DNA from: DASUAS01 sp963756895
GTDB taxonomy: Bacteria > Actinomycetota > Acidimicrobiia > IMCC26256 > DASPTH01
Direction of reading: 5' to 3'
NCBI GenBank assembly: GCA_963756895.1
Contig: CAVWPI010000006.1
Coordinates: 1-64,000, forward strand
Length of the DNA stretch: 64,000 nt
Part shown: positions 37,541 through 46,681 of the stretch, in pieces
Layout of the letters: each line of letters starts with the position of its first letter
Position numbering within the stretch: position 1 is the stretch's first letter
Made by a program: the position numbers and the translations under genes
Notes under the pieces: generated by a model
Told to the model about the DNA's origin: nothing
Database searches by the model: none
Seen by the model: the letters and a program-made list of their open reading frames with translations, nothing else

Positions 37541-38155
37541 ATGGTGGACATGAAGCTCGAAGCGGTCGTGATCGCCGTCACCGACGTCGACCGGGCCAAG
37601 CAGTTCTACACCGGCCTGGGCTGGCGGCTCGACGCCGATCTCGGTGGTGACGGGTTCCGCATCGTGCAGTTCACGCCACCCGGTTCGGAGTGCTCGATCC
37701 AGTTCGGCGTCGGGCTCACGTCGGCCGCGCCCGGTTCGGGTGAGAGCCTGCTCGTCGTGTCCGACGTCGACGCGGTGCGCGCCGCGCTCGACGTCGCGGG
37801 CGCGGACCCGAGCGAGGTCTTCCATGACGGCAGCGGCGGCTACAACCGCTTCGATCCGGACCTGCGCGCGCCCGGTCCCGACCCGGAGCGACGCACCTAC
37901 GCGTCGTTCGCCGAGTTCCGTGACCCTGACGGCAACGTGTGGCAGCTCCAGGAGATCACGAGCCGGTTGCCCGGTCGGGTCGACGCGAAGACGGCCACGT
38001 ACGACTCGGTCGACGACCTCGCACGCGCGCTGCGGCGCGCCGAGGCGGCCCACGGCGAGCACGAGAAGCGGACGGGGCAACGCGACGAGGAGTGGCCGGC
38101 CTGGTACGCCGCGCACATGCTGGCGGAGCAGACCGGCGACGAGCTCCCGACCTGA
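37541..38155 (+). CDS. VOC-family (glyoxalase-like) protein
   Basis: Intact 204 residues. Opens VVIAVTDVDRAKQFYTGLGW; later FAEFRDPDGNVWQLQEITSR supplies the terminal metal-ligand Glu. After residue ~145 there is an extra helical tail (DLARALRRAEAAHGEHEK, EWPAWYAAHMLAEQ) not found in minimal VOC proteins. GGAGG at 37530-37534 fixes the ATG 37541 start. Substrate unknown. Confidence 0.82.
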   Translation: MVDMKLEAVVIAVTDVDRAKQFYTGLGWRLDADLGGDGFRIVQFTPPGSECSIQFGVGLTSAAPGSGESLLVVSDVDAVRAALDVAGADPSEVFHDGSGGYNRFDPDLRAPGPDPERRTYASFAEFRDPDGNVWQLQEITSRLPGRVDAKTATYDSVDDLARALRRAEAAHGEHEKRTGQRDEEWPAWYAAHMLAEQTGDELPT

Positions 38156-38182
38156 GCTCCGACCTGAAAACTGCGGCCAGGC

Positions 38183-40027
38183 TCAGGCCGGCGGAGCTGC
38201 AGTCGACGCCTCGGCTTCGGAGATGGCCCACGCCGCATTGACCAGCCCGATGTGGCTGAACGCCTGGGGGAAGTTGCCCAGGAGCTCGCCGTTGTCCGGG
38301 TCGATCTCCTCGGCGAGGAGGCCCACGTCGTTGGCGAAGGCGATGGCGCGCTCGAACACGGCGCGGGCGCGTTCGGTCTGCCCCGAGGTCGCGAGCGCCT
38401 GCGAGAGCCAGAACGTGCAGAGCAGGAACGACCCCTCGTCGCCGTCGAGCCCGTCGTTGCTCCGGTAGCGGTAGACGAGACCGCGCTCGTCGGTGAGACG
38501 CTCCTCGGTCACGTCGATGGTCGACAGGACGCGAGGATCGTCGGGCGGCAGGAACCCGACCAGCGGCAACATCAAGCTCGACGCGTCGAGGTCGTCGGCT
38601 CCGAACGACTGCGTGAACGACCCGAGCTCCTCGCTCCAGCCCTCACCCAGGATCGCCTCCTCGATCTCGTGCTGCGTGCCGGACCACTCCCCCACCCGGT
38701 CCGCGGCGTCGAGGGGTGCGGCGAGATCCACCGCACACGAGAGCGCGACCCAGCACATCAGCTTCGAGTAGAGGAAGTGTCGAGGCTCGCCTCGCACCTC
38801 CCAGATCCCCTGATCCTTCTCCCGCCACCGACGAGCCGCGGTGTCGGCGAGCGCGACCAGGAACCGGCGGGTGCCCGGCGACGCGACCCCGTCGGCGTCG
38901 AAGATGTGCTCGGACAAACGGTGCACCGCGCTCAGCAGCTCGCCGTACACGTCGAGCTGACGCTGACGCCATGCCCCGTTGCCGACGCGCACCGGCGTCG
39001 AACTGCGCCATCCGGGAAGGTGCAACAGCTCGCGCTCGGTGAGGTCGCGCTCGCCGCCGATGCCGAACATGATCTGGAGGTCGGCGTCACGTTCGAGCGA
39101 CCCGGCCGCCGAGTTGGTCATGTACTCGACGAACTCGTTGGCTTCGTCCGGACACGCCGCCACCCACAGCGCCTCGATCGTGAACGACGCGTCCCTGACC
39201 CACGCGTAGCGGTAGTCCCAGTTGCGGTCGCCGCCGACGACCTCGGGCAACGACGTGGTGGCGGCGGCACAGATCGCGCCCGTGGGTTGGAACGACAGCG
39301 CCTGGAGCACCCGCCCGCTGTGGTGCACGAGGTCGTGCCAGGGACCGACGTACGACTGGTGCAGGTCGGACCACGACTCCCAGGCCGCGACGGTGTCGTC
39401 CAAGCGGGCGGCGATCTCGTCCTGCGACCACACGCGGGCGGGCTCGGGGTCGGCCCGGCGGGCGTGGTGGAACGCGAAGCCGGTGCGCTCACCCGCTCCG
39501 AGCCTGAACCGGCTGGTGGCGCTCGAGCGCGCCGTGGCGATCGGCTGCGAGGACGACAGGATCATGACGTCGGCCCCGCCGCTCGCCGACACGCCACCGT
39601 CGACCGCGTCGAGCAGTGGGAACACGAGGCCGTACTCGGGCCGCGGCGCGAACTCGACGTCGATCTCGACCTCGCCCTCCGTGCACCCGACCTGCCGTAG
39701 CAGGAGATGGGGAGAGCCGTGGCCGAGGTGATGCCCGCGGTTGTGGTCGCCGGTGGCCAGCGCGTCGACCACCACTGCGGTCCCGGTCTCGGTCCGGTGC
39801 GTCGTCTCCAGCACCATGGTGGAGCCGAGGTAGCGGCGGGTGACCTCGACCGCGCCGGTGGCCCGGATCGACCAGTGGCCGGCGGGTTCTCCCAGCAGCC
39901 GACCGAAGACCGACGGGCTGTCGAAGCGTGGGCAGCACAACCAGTCGACGGAGCCGTCGCGTCTGACCAGCGCGGCGCTGTGGCGGTCGGACAACAGGGC
40001 GTACTCGCCGATCGCAGTAGTGCTCAC
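38183..40027 (-). CDS. GH15 glycoside hydrolase (trehalase/glucoamylase-like)
   Basis: Intact 614 residues. An N-terminal beta-sandwich (GEYALLSDRHSAALVRRDG, WLCCPRFDSPSVFGRLLG) precedes the (alpha/alpha)6 barrel with WDYRYAWVRDASFTIEAL, the catalytic general acid in DQGIWEVRGEPRHFLYSK and the general base in LAEEIDPDNGELLGNFPQA. This layout is that of mycobacterial GH15 trehalases and of glucan glucosidases; substrate choice cannot be made by eye. Divergent from the molybdoenzyme across a 16-bp palindrome. Confidence 0.9.
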   Translation of the reverse strand: MSTTAIGEYALLSDRHSAALVRRDGSVDWLCCPRFDSPSVFGRLLGEPAGHWSIRATGAVEVTRRYLGSTMVLETTHRTETGTAVVVDALATGDHNRGHHLGHGSPHLLLRQVGCTEGEVEIDVEFAPRPEYGLVFPLLDAVDGGVSASGGADVMILSSSQPIATARSSATSRFRLGAGERTGFAFHHARRADPEPARVWSQDEIAARLDDTVAAWESWSDLHQSYVGPWHDLVHHSGRVLQALSFQPTGAICAAATTSLPEVVGGDRNWDYRYAWVRDASFTIEALWVAACPDEANEFVEYMTNSAAGSLERDADLQIMFGIGGERDLTERELLHLPGWRSSTPVRVGNGAWRQRQLDVYGELLSAVHRLSEHIFDADGVASPGTRRFLVALADTAARRWREKDQGIWEVRGEPRHFLYSKLMCWVALSCAVDLAAPLDAADRVGEWSGTQHEIEEAILGEGWSEELGSFTQSFGADDLDASSLMLPLVGFLPPDDPRVLSTIDVTEERLTDERGLVYRYRSNDGLDGDEGSFLLCTFWLSQALATSGQTERARAVFERAIAFANDVGLLAEEIDPDNGELLGNFPQAFSHIGLVNAAWAISEAEASTAAPPA

Positions 40028-40110
40028 CTGCGAGGTCCTCCGATCGATCAGCGAGTGACTCGGGCGCGAACCCGGTCACGCTATCCCGGCCCGACGCCGA
40101 CGGTCGTTGA

Positions 40111-40126
40111 AGACATCTAGATGTCT
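40111..40126. promoter_or_regulatory. perfect 16-bp palindromic operator
   Basis: AGACATCTAGATGTCT is its own reverse complement. It ends 17 bases before the ATG of the molybdoenzyme gene and is 83 bases from the divergent GH15 start. The position suggests repression of the molybdoenzyme gene; no regulator gene is adjacent. Confidence 0.65.
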
Positions 40127-40143
40127 CGCTACGCTCCCGCTCG

Positions 40144-42264
40144 ATGACCACCACGACGAGGACCTTCTGCAGGCTGTGCGAGGTGGGCTGCGGTCTCGTC
40201 GCCCACGTCGACGACGACGGCACGCTCGTCGAGCTGCGGCCCGACCACGACCACCCGGTCACGCACGGCTTCGCGTGCAGCAACGGGCTCGTCGCCGCCG
40301 AGGTGCACCGGGACCCGGCGCGACTCCGCCACCCGCAACGTCGCGCCGACGCCGCGTTCGTCGACATCACGTGGGACGAGGCGACCGAGGAGATCGCGGC
40401 GCGGCTGCGGGCGCTGGTCGACGAACACGGCCCGCGCGCCGTGGGTCTCTACCTCGGGAACCCCAACGCGTTCAACGCGATGGCGGGCGCGGGGTCGATC
40501 CAGTTCATCCGCACCCTCGGCTCCGACCGCGTGTTCTCGTCGGCGAGTCAGGACTGCTCGAACAAGTACGCGACCGCGGAGCTGCTCTACGGCGTGCCGC
40601 AGGCCAACCCGATCGCCGACCTCGACTGCACGGAGCTGCTCGTCGTGATCGGCGCCAACCCGCGCGTCAGCAAGACGTCGTTCCTCAGCGTCGCCGACCC
40701 CGTGCGCGCCTTCCGCGACATCCGTGATCGGGGTGGACGTGTCGTGTTCGTGAACCCGCTGCGCATCGAGCCCGACATCGGCGACACGCTCCAGGTTCGG
40801 TCCGACACCGACCCGTACCTGCTCGCGGCGATGCTGCACGAGATCGACCGCACCACGGGATTCACCCTCGGCGCGCTCGACGGCGACGTCGTCGGTGTCG
40901 ACGACGTGCGCGCCTTCGTGCGTCCATACTCTCCGGCGGCGGTCGCCCCGGTCGTCGGGATCCCGGCCGAGCAGATCGCCGAGCTCGCGCACTCCTTCGC
41001 CACCGCGAACGGCGCGTCGATCCACGTGTCGACCGGTCTCAACATGGGCCGTCAGGGCGCGCTCGGCTACTGGCTGGCCCAGATGCTCTCGTTGCTCACC
41101 GGCAACCTCGACCGTCCCGGCGGCAACTACTTCGCCGGCCGCGGGCTGCCGATCGCGCCGACCGCGGTCGATCGCACCGAGTCGTCGTTCGTCGAGACGA
41201 AGTGGGGTGCGTACCGCCCGACCGTCGGGATGATGCCGGCTGCGCTGCTGGCCGACCTGATCGACGACGACGAGGAACCACTCCGGGCCCTGATCGTCGT
41301 GGCCGGGAACCCCGCACTCTCGATCGGTGGGAGCGCCCGCCTGCAGGACGCGCTGCGTTCGCTCGACTTCCTGGTGACCATCGACCTGTACCGCAACGCG
41401 ACCGGCGAGCTGGCCGACTACGTGCTCCCGGCCACCGACCAGTTCGAGCGCGAGGACCTCAACATCTTCGTGCAGGGCGTGCAGAAGACGCCCTACGTGC
41501 AGTGGACGGGCAAGGTCACCGAGCCCGAGGGCGAGCAGCGCGAGGAGTGGCGCTTCCTGGCCGAGCTCCTCGCCGCCGTCGGTCGACCGGTGGCCCTCGA
41601 CGCCTCGCTCACCGATCCGCTGCCGCTCATGTTCGACGGCGGGCTCTCGAGTGTGGGTGTGAGCATCCAGCAGCTCCGCGACGGCGACGGCATCGCAGTG
41701 CTCCCCGACGTCGAACCGGGCGACTCGGTGACGCAGCTGCGGCTCAGCGCGCCGCTCGAGTGCGTACCCGACGGGCTGCGCACCACCCTGCAGCGGGGTC
41801 ACGAGCTCTTCGCGCAGCTGCGGTCGGAGCCGGTCGATCAGTACAAGCTCATCACGCGACGCACCCAGCACATGCTGAACTCCGCGCTCCAGAACGTCGA
41901 GAAGCTCAAGGCGCGTGGCGCCGACGCCAACCCGCTCTGGATCCATCCCGACGACGCGGGCCGCCTCGGACTCGGTCCCGACGACCTCGCCGAGATCAGC
42001 ACCGCGCACGGCACCATCCGCGCGCCGGTGCGCTTCGACCCCAACCTGCGTCCCGGTGTCGTGGCGATGACGCACGGGTTCGGGAACGACGCGACCGCGG
42101 GCATGCCCAACGCGCAGGCCTACCCGGGCGTCAACGTGAACCTGCTCGGACCGAGCGGTGCGGGCTCGTTCGATCCGGTGAGCGGCATGCTGCAGCTCAC
42201 CGGCATCCCGGTCGACGTCGCGGCGGTCAGGGAACAGCTGTCAGTGGGTGGTCCGGCGGAGTGA
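40144..42264 (+). CDS. molybdopterin-dependent oxidoreductase, catalytic subunit
   Basis: Intact 706-residue member of the DMSO-reductase superfamily. Cys 9, 12, 16 and 45 (TFCRLCEVGC and GFACSNG) bind a [4Fe-4S] cluster. SSASQDCSNKYATAELLYG near residue 138 carries the likely Mo/W ligand Cys. Other bis-MGD contacts are VIGANPRVSKTSF, NPLRIEPD and the C-terminal MTHGFGNDATAGM. It has no Tat signal, so it is cytoplasmic, and no electron-transfer subunit is adjacent, as in assimilatory nitrate reductase or soluble formate dehydrogenase relatives. Substrate unknown. Confidence 0.88.
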   Translation: MTTTTRTFCRLCEVGCGLVAHVDDDGTLVELRPDHDHPVTHGFACSNGLVAAEVHRDPARLRHPQRRADAAFVDITWDEATEEIAARLRALVDEHGPRAVGLYLGNPNAFNAMAGAGSIQFIRTLGSDRVFSSASQDCSNKYATAELLYGVPQANPIADLDCTELLVVIGANPRVSKTSFLSVADPVRAFRDIRDRGGRVVFVNPLRIEPDIGDTLQVRSDTDPYLLAAMLHEIDRTTGFTLGALDGDVVGVDDVRAFVRPYSPAAVAPVVGIPAEQIAELAHSFATANGASIHVSTGLNMGRQGALGYWLAQMLSLLTGNLDRPGGNYFAGRGLPIAPTAVDRTESSFVETKWGAYRPTVGMMPAALLADLIDDDEEPLRALIVVAGNPALSIGGSARLQDALRSLDFLVTIDLYRNATGELADYVLPATDQFEREDLNIFVQGVQKTPYVQWTGKVTEPEGEQREEWRFLAELLAAVGRPVALDASLTDPLPLMFDGGLSSVGVSIQQLRDGDGIAVLPDVEPGDSVTQLRLSAPLECVPDGLRTTLQRGHELFAQLRSEPVDQYKLITRRTQHMLNSALQNVEKLKARGADANPLWIHPDDAGRLGLGPDDLAEISTAHGTIRAPVRFDPNLRPGVVAMTHGFGNDATAGMPNAQAYPGVNVNLLGPSGAGSFDPVSGMLQLTGIPVDVAAVREQLSVGGPAE

Positions 42265-43744
42265 TGTCGCGCGCGGGCGTCGCGGCGCGCGAGAACTGCA
42301 CCACACCGTCGTCGATCGGGTCGCGCAGCAGCCGGCGGGCATCGGCGCGGTAGCTCTTCGGTACCGACCAGATCCCGGTGCCCTGGCGCGGGATGCGATC
42401 GGCGGCGCGCGTGAGGTACCCGGCCGCGAGGTCGAGCATCGAGCGGGTCGGCATGGCCGGATCGTCCGGTGCCACCACCGCCTTCGTCGCGCCCGTGCGG
42501 CGCATGTGCGCGATCACCCGGCAGATCCACGCACTCGCGAGGTCGACCTTCAGCGTCCACGACGCGTTCGAGTACCCGAACACGTACGCGAAGTTCGGGA
42601 CGTCGGAGAGCATGACGCTCTTGTAGACCACCCGCTCGCCCGCCGCCAGCACCTCGCCGTCGACAGCCACCTGCATGTCACCGAGCGCCAGCACCTCGAG
42701 GCCGGTGGCGGCGACGACGACATCCGCTTCGATCTCCTCGCCCGACGCCAGACGTATGCCGCGCTCGGTGAACGTGTCGATCACGCCGGTGACGACGTCG
42801 GCCCGACCGGACGAGATCGTCCGGAACAGGTCGCCGCCGGGCACGATGCACATGCGTTGGTCCCACGGTGCGTAGGCGGGCGTGAAGTGCGTCGCGACGT
42901 CGTAGCCGTCGGGAAGGCGGCGCGTGGCGTCACCGATCAGCACCCGGCGCATCGGCCCGGGGAACCAGCGGCACAACCGGTAGAACAATGCCTGCGTCGC
43001 CTGGTTCTTGCGGCGCGTCCACTCGAGCGCGCGCGCCGGCGCGAGATGGCGATGCAGGGCGTCGGCGATGGGGTCCTGGGTGGGCAGCGACACGTAGTAG
43101 CTCGGTGACCGTTGGAGCATGGTGACGTGCGCGCCCGCGTCGGCGAGCGCGGGGACCAGCGTGGCTGCGGTCGCCCCGCTCCCGACGACCACCAGGCGTG
43201 CGCCGTCGACGTCGAGGTCGTCGGGCCATTGCTGGGCGTGGAAGTACGCGCCCGCGAACCGGTCGACGCCCGGGAACTCGGGCAGGTGACCCGAGTCGTA
43301 GCGGTAGTAGCCGGTGCCGGCGACGATCCACCAGCACCGGAACCGGACGACGTCGCCGGTGGCGAGGTGCTCCACGTCGAGCGTCCAGCACGACTCGGTC
43401 GACGACCACTCGATCCGCCGCACGCGCTGCCCGAAGCGCACGTGACGACGCAGGTCCTGCTCCTCGAGCGCGTCGTCGAGGTAGCGGAGGATCGCCGCAC
43501 CGTCGGCGACGGTGTCGTCGCCGGTCCACGGCTTCCAGGCGTACGCGTAGGTCTGCACGTCGGAGTCGGAGCGCACGCCGGGGTAGCGGAACAGGTCCCA
43601 CGTACCGCCGATCGCGTCCCGCGCTTCGAGCACGGTGAACGACAGGTCGGGAAGCTCGGCCCGCAGGTGATGGGCCGCGCCGATGCCGGACACGCCGGCA
43701 CCGACGACGACCACGTCGAACCACTCGTCCGCGTGCGTCACCAC
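42227..43744 (-). CDS. Baeyer-Villiger-type flavin monooxygenase (EthA-like)
   Basis: Intact 505 residues. FAD site VVVGAGVSGIGAAHHLR, NADPH site LVVVGSGATAATLVPALA, and between them the BVMO fingerprint FAGAYFHAQQWPDD (F-x-G-x3-H-x3-W). AIGGTWDLFRYPGVRSDSD is typical of the EthA/MymA branch, which oxidises ketones and thioamides. Its 3' end overlaps the convergent molybdoenzyme gene by 38 bases. GTG start at 43744 lies nine bases from the metallo-beta-lactamase gene stop, so it likely belongs to the operon begun by the TetR gene at 45147. Confidence 0.88.
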   Translation of the reverse strand: MVTHADEWFDVVVVGAGVSGIGAAHHLRAELPDLSFTVLEARDAIGGTWDLFRYPGVRSDSDVQTYAYAWKPWTGDDTVADGAAILRYLDDALEEQDLRRHVRFGQRVRRIEWSSTESCWTLDVEHLATGDVVRFRCWWIVAGTGYYRYDSGHLPEFPGVDRFAGAYFHAQQWPDDLDVDGARLVVVGSGATAATLVPALADAGAHVTMLQRSPSYYVSLPTQDPIADALHRHLAPARALEWTRRKNQATQALFYRLCRWFPGPMRRVLIGDATRRLPDGYDVATHFTPAYAPWDQRMCIVPGGDLFRTISSGRADVVTGVIDTFTERGIRLASGEEIEADVVVAATGLEVLALGDMQVAVDGEVLAAGERVVYKSVMLSDVPNFAYVFGYSNASWTLKVDLASAWICRVIAHMRRTGATKAVVAPDDPAMPTRSMLDLAAGYLTRAADRIPRQGTGIWSVPKSYRADARRLLRDPIDDGVVQFSRAATPARDITPPDHPLTAVP

Positions 43745-43753
43745 GCGGTGAGG

Positions 43754-44491
43754 CTACGCCCGGACGGCGTTGCCCATGTCAGCGCCGAGGCGACGGTCGT
43801 ACTCGTCGGCGAGCGCCCGCAGCGCCGCGCCGCCGTCACCCTCGAACGACGAACCGTGCATGATGGCGAGGCGGGCCGGCGCGAGGTCGGCCATCGTCCG
43901 GATCGACTGCCCGGTCTCCGGGGTGAGGCACGTCGAGTGGAACATGTCCTCGGCCTGGGCCGCGGCCCCGAGCAGGTCGTCGCCGGTGATCGCGGGGCCC
44001 TGTCCGACCTGGCTCATCAGGTCGCCACAGAACATCGTGTTCGTGGTCTCCTCGAGGATCGAGTGCGCGTCCCAACCGTGGGGCACGTGCGGCGTCTCGA
44101 GGTTGCGCACTCGCTTGCCGCCGAGGTCGAGCACCTCGTCGGGCGCGAGCGGACGCGGCGCCCGGTCGGCCTGGTCGTCGATCGACACCATGCAGCCGAG
44201 CGCGCCGTGCGCGACCTGCGCGTCGGGTGCGACGGCGAGGAACTGGTTCATGGCACCGCACTCGTCGGCCTCGAAGTGGCCGAACATGATCCACCGCAAA
44301 CGCTCGACCGGCATGACCGTCGCGATCGCCTCGGAGACCAGCGGGAACATCCCCCGCGCGCCGGTGTGGTACAGCAGCGGTTCCTCGGCGTCGACGAGGA
44401 ACTGGTTGAAGGTGAAACCGGTCGGCCCGACCTCGGGCACGAACGTGCTGATGCGGTAGATGCCGTCGGCGATCTCGTTCACGTCGGTCAT
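43754..44491 (-). CDS. ODP-type diiron metallo-beta-lactamase-fold protein
   Basis: Intact 245 residues. FGHFEADECGAMNQFLA has the H-x-E-x-D diiron ligands of flavodiiron/oxygen-sensor (ODP) proteins; LFLVDAEEPLLYHTG, ETPHVPHGWDAH and AIMHGSSFEG provide the other ligands. No flavodoxin domain is attached. ATG 44491 overlaps the TetR stop. It could act on oxygen, NO or a thioester; the family is functionally mixed. Confidence 0.82.
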   Translation of the reverse strand: MTDVNEIADGIYRISTFVPEVGPTGFTFNQFLVDAEEPLLYHTGARGMFPLVSEAIATVMPVERLRWIMFGHFEADECGAMNQFLAVAPDAQVAHGALGCMVSIDDQADRAPRPLAPDEVLDLGGKRVRNLETPHVPHGWDAHSILEETTNTMFCGDLMSQVGQGPAITGDDLLGAAAQAEDMFHSTCLTPETGQSIRTMADLAPARLAIMHGSSFEGDGGAALRALADEYDRRLGADMGNAVRA

Positions 44492-45147
44492 GGCAGTGCT
44501 CCTTCAGTGTCGTGGTCCTGCGTGGGTACGGTCGTCATCGAGCGCTCGTCCCCACGCGAGCTCGACCCGGTCATGTACGAGACGTACATCTCGACCGCGT
44601 CGTCGATGAGTCGTATCCAACGGTCCCCGCCGGGGTCGTTGGAGATCTGCTGGTTCGCCAGGCCTGCGCTCAACGCGGTGAAGAGGTCGATCGCACGCAG
44701 GTCGGTGAGCCCGATGCTGACGAAGTGCTCGCCGAGCCGCTCGAGGGTGGCACTGGCGATCGCGAACGAGGCCGGGCTCGGTTCGAACCCCGGGATCGTG
44801 CGCTGGAAGAGGAGTTGGTAGCGCGCCCGATCGGCGGCGCAGAACTCGACGAAGCAGCGGACGATGCAGCGGACGTCGTGGAGCGCGTCGCCGGTCATCT
44901 GCTCCCACGGCTCGGCGTCGACGAACTGCTGCGCCCCCATGGCGAACATGGCGTCGTAGATCTCGTGCTTCGATCCGAAGTAGCCGTAGAGCGACGGGGC
45001 CTGCATCCCCACCGCCCGGGCGATGTCCCGCAACGAGATCGCCGCCAGGCCCTCGGCCCGGGCCCGCGCCCAGGCGGCGTCGAGGATCTCGGCCTTCGTG
45101 GCCTCGCGCCGCTCGGCGCGTCGATCACGTTTCGGTGTTCCTACCAT
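44488..45147 (-). CDS. TetR-family transcriptional regulator
   Basis: Intact 219 residues. The HTH domain is KAEILDAAWARARAEGLAAISLRD ... MQAPSLYGYFGSKHEIYDAM; the C-terminal domain is of the TetR-C-33/WHG type (RCFVEFCAADRARYQLLFQR). It heads a likely operon with the diiron protein and flavin monooxygenase, as with EthR/EthA but in the same direction. An inverted repeat lies two bases upstream of the start. Confidence 0.85.
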   Translation of the reverse strand: MVGTPKRDRRAERREATKAEILDAAWARARAEGLAAISLRDIARAVGMQAPSLYGYFGSKHEIYDAMFAMGAQQFVDAEPWEQMTGDALHDVRCIVRCFVEFCAADRARYQLLFQRTIPGFEPSPASFAIASATLERLGEHFVSIGLTDLRAIDLFTALSAGLANQQISNDPGGDRWIRLIDDAVEMYVSYMTGSSSRGDERSMTTVPTQDHDTEGALP

Positions 45148-45148
45148 G

Positions 45149-45164
45149 GTTCGGAGTATCGAAC
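45149..45164. promoter_or_regulatory. TetR operator candidate
   Basis: GTTCG-GAGTAT-CGAAC: five-base perfect arms, immediately upstream of the TetR ATG at 45147. Autorepression is likely. Confidence 0.5.
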
Positions 45165-45203
45165 AGTGTTAGGAAGATGTCAACGGTCACGTTCCGGCCC
45201 CGT

Positions 45204-45956
45204 TCAGAGCGGCAGCGGGTGGCGGAGGACACCGGTGCCGGGGAGGCGACCCGACACGGTGCGGACGAAGTCCATGGCGTCGAGCTCGACGTGGTCGCCG
45301 CCCGTGCCCTGGGTGAACGTGCCGCCCGCAGGGCCGGTGAGGGCGAGGTGGAACGGCTGGCCGTGGATGCCGGCCCATTCGGCGACGAGATCGGCGACGA
45401 GTCGGCCGTCGTGGTCGGCGTTCGGCTCCATGGGATGGGCGGTGGCGACGGAGAGGTCGATGCGGTGCGCCCAGACGTCGCGCGTGAACCCGACGTCGAG
45501 CAGGTACCAGAGCCCGACCCACCCGACGGGCGGCCCGAACGGGATCGGGAGGTGTCGCATCGGGGCCGGGGTGCCCCACCGTCCGGCCACCGCCTTCGGT
45601 CCGACGGCGGTGAGTTGCGCGACGAGCTCGTCGTCGGTGAGGTGGCGCCGCTCGCGGATCTGCAGTTCGTTGATGCCGTCGACCCAGTGGTGCGAGTCGA
45701 TCTGGCGATTCACCGGGAGGCCGCGCACGAACTGGTGGAGGAACACCTTGACCGAGGCCTGTGCGTCGGCCGCACCGAGGACGTGGAGCGCGACGTCGCG
45801 CACGGACCACCCGGTGCAGTCGGTGGGCACCGTCCATTCGTGCTCCGTGAACGACGCGCACTGTGTCGCGAACCGGCGGAACTCCTCGTCGGCGAGGATG
45901 CGCGCCTCGGGGCGTTCGATGCGGGCGATCGCGCTCGCTTCCACCGGGGCAGTCAC
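45204..45956 (-). CDS. maleylpyruvate isomerase-family (DinB-like) protein
   Basis: Four-helix DinB-fold protein, 250 residues. WTVPTDCTGWSVRDVALHVLGAA carries the first metal His and DVGFTRDVWAHRIDLS the H-x3-D-x2 ligand pair. Family members use mycothiol as cofactor. GTG 45956 is chosen because it overlaps the stop of the TetR gene (GTGA); a longer open frame from 46016 would overlap the regulator. Confidence 0.82.
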   Translation of the reverse strand: MTAPVEASAIARIERPEARILADEEFRRFATQCASFTEHEWTVPTDCTGWSVRDVALHVLGAADAQASVKVFLHQFVRGLPVNRQIDSHHWVDGINELQIRERRHLTDDELVAQLTAVGPKAVAGRWGTPAPMRHLPIPFGPPVGWVGLWYLLDVGFTRDVWAHRIDLSVATAHPMEPNADHDGRLVADLVAEWAGIHGQPFHLALTGPAGGTFTQGTGGDHVELDAMDFVRTVSGRLPGTGVLRHPLPL

Positions 45957-46621
45957 GCGCGTCCGCCCCGACCCGTGTCGGCGAGGGTCGCGGCCACGAG
46001 CGCGTCGGCCGCCCACCGGGTGACCGCGAGCGCGTCGTCGGCGCCGAGCCGACAGACGTCGCGCAGGACGACCATCGACTCGCTGCCGGCGAGCAGCGAG
46101 AGCCCGGCGATCAGGCGGTCGACCGGTTCGTCGCCGAGGTCGCCGCGCAGGGGCGCCAGCGTCTCGTCGTACCAGCGCACGCGACGACCGACGCGCACGA
46201 CCGGTTCGTCGTCGCCGCCGGCGCGCGCCGCGAGCCCGAGGTCGAGGTAGGTCCGCAGCAACTGCCGGTAGCGCGGCTCGTCGGCGTACACGTGTCGGTT
46301 CAGGAGCTCGACGATCGCGGTCGCCCGGCTCGCAGGGGTCTCCCCCGATGCGAGCGGGCTCGCGGCGAGCGCCTCGACCTCGTCGACGTCGACGTCGACC
46401 GCGAGCTCGAGCAGCAACGAGTCCTGCGTGGGGAAGTACCGGTACGCGGTCGTGCGCGACACGAGGGCTGCTCCCGCCGCCTGCGCGACGGTCGGCGTGA
46501 CCCCGTCGTCCACCAGACGCTTCGCCGCCTCGACGAGGGCGGCGCGCGTGCGCCGCTTCTGGTTCACCCGACCCGTTTCGACGGGCGGCTCGCGCAAGGG
46601 GGGTTGACGTGGGATCGTCAT
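45953..46621 (-). CDS. TetR-family transcriptional regulator
   Basis: Intact 222 residues: TRAALVEAAKRLVDDGVTPT and AAGAALVSRTTAYRYFPTQDSLL form the HTH; the N-terminus is basic and Pro-rich (RQPPLREPPVETGRVNQKRR). It overlaps the maleylpyruvate-isomerase-like gene and is divergent from a metallo-beta-lactamase gene; nested inverted repeats fill the gap. It likely represses both directions. Confidence 0.87.
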   Translation of the reverse strand: MTIPRQPPLREPPVETGRVNQKRRTRAALVEAAKRLVDDGVTPTVAQAAGAALVSRTTAYRYFPTQDSLLLELAVDVDVDEVEALAASPLASGETPASRATAIVELLNRHVYADEPRYRQLLRTYLDLGLAARAGGDDEPVVRVGRRVRWYDETLAPLRGDLGDEPVDRLIAGLSLLAGSESMVVLRDVCRLGADDALAVTRWAADALVAATLADTGRGGRA

Positions 46622-46629
46622 GCTGTCAT

Positions 46630-46662
46630 GGTACTGTCGTACTACGACAGGATGCAAGTACC
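46630..46662. promoter_or_regulatory. nested inverted-repeat operator
   Basis: Inner palindrome CTGTCGTA-C-TACGACAG (46634-46650) is perfect. An outer pair GGTACT (46630-46635) and AGTACC (46657-46662) is also exact. It lies between the divergent TetR (start 46621) and hydrolase (start 46682) genes, the expected place for a TetR operator controlling both. Confidence 0.75.
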
Positions 46663-46681
46663 ACGAAATGGAGGGACCGAC

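Noticed and set aside
44780..44800. tRNA T-arm (GGTTCGAACCCC)
   Set aside because: It lies within an intact TetR gene and no acceptor or anticodon arm can be formed around it.
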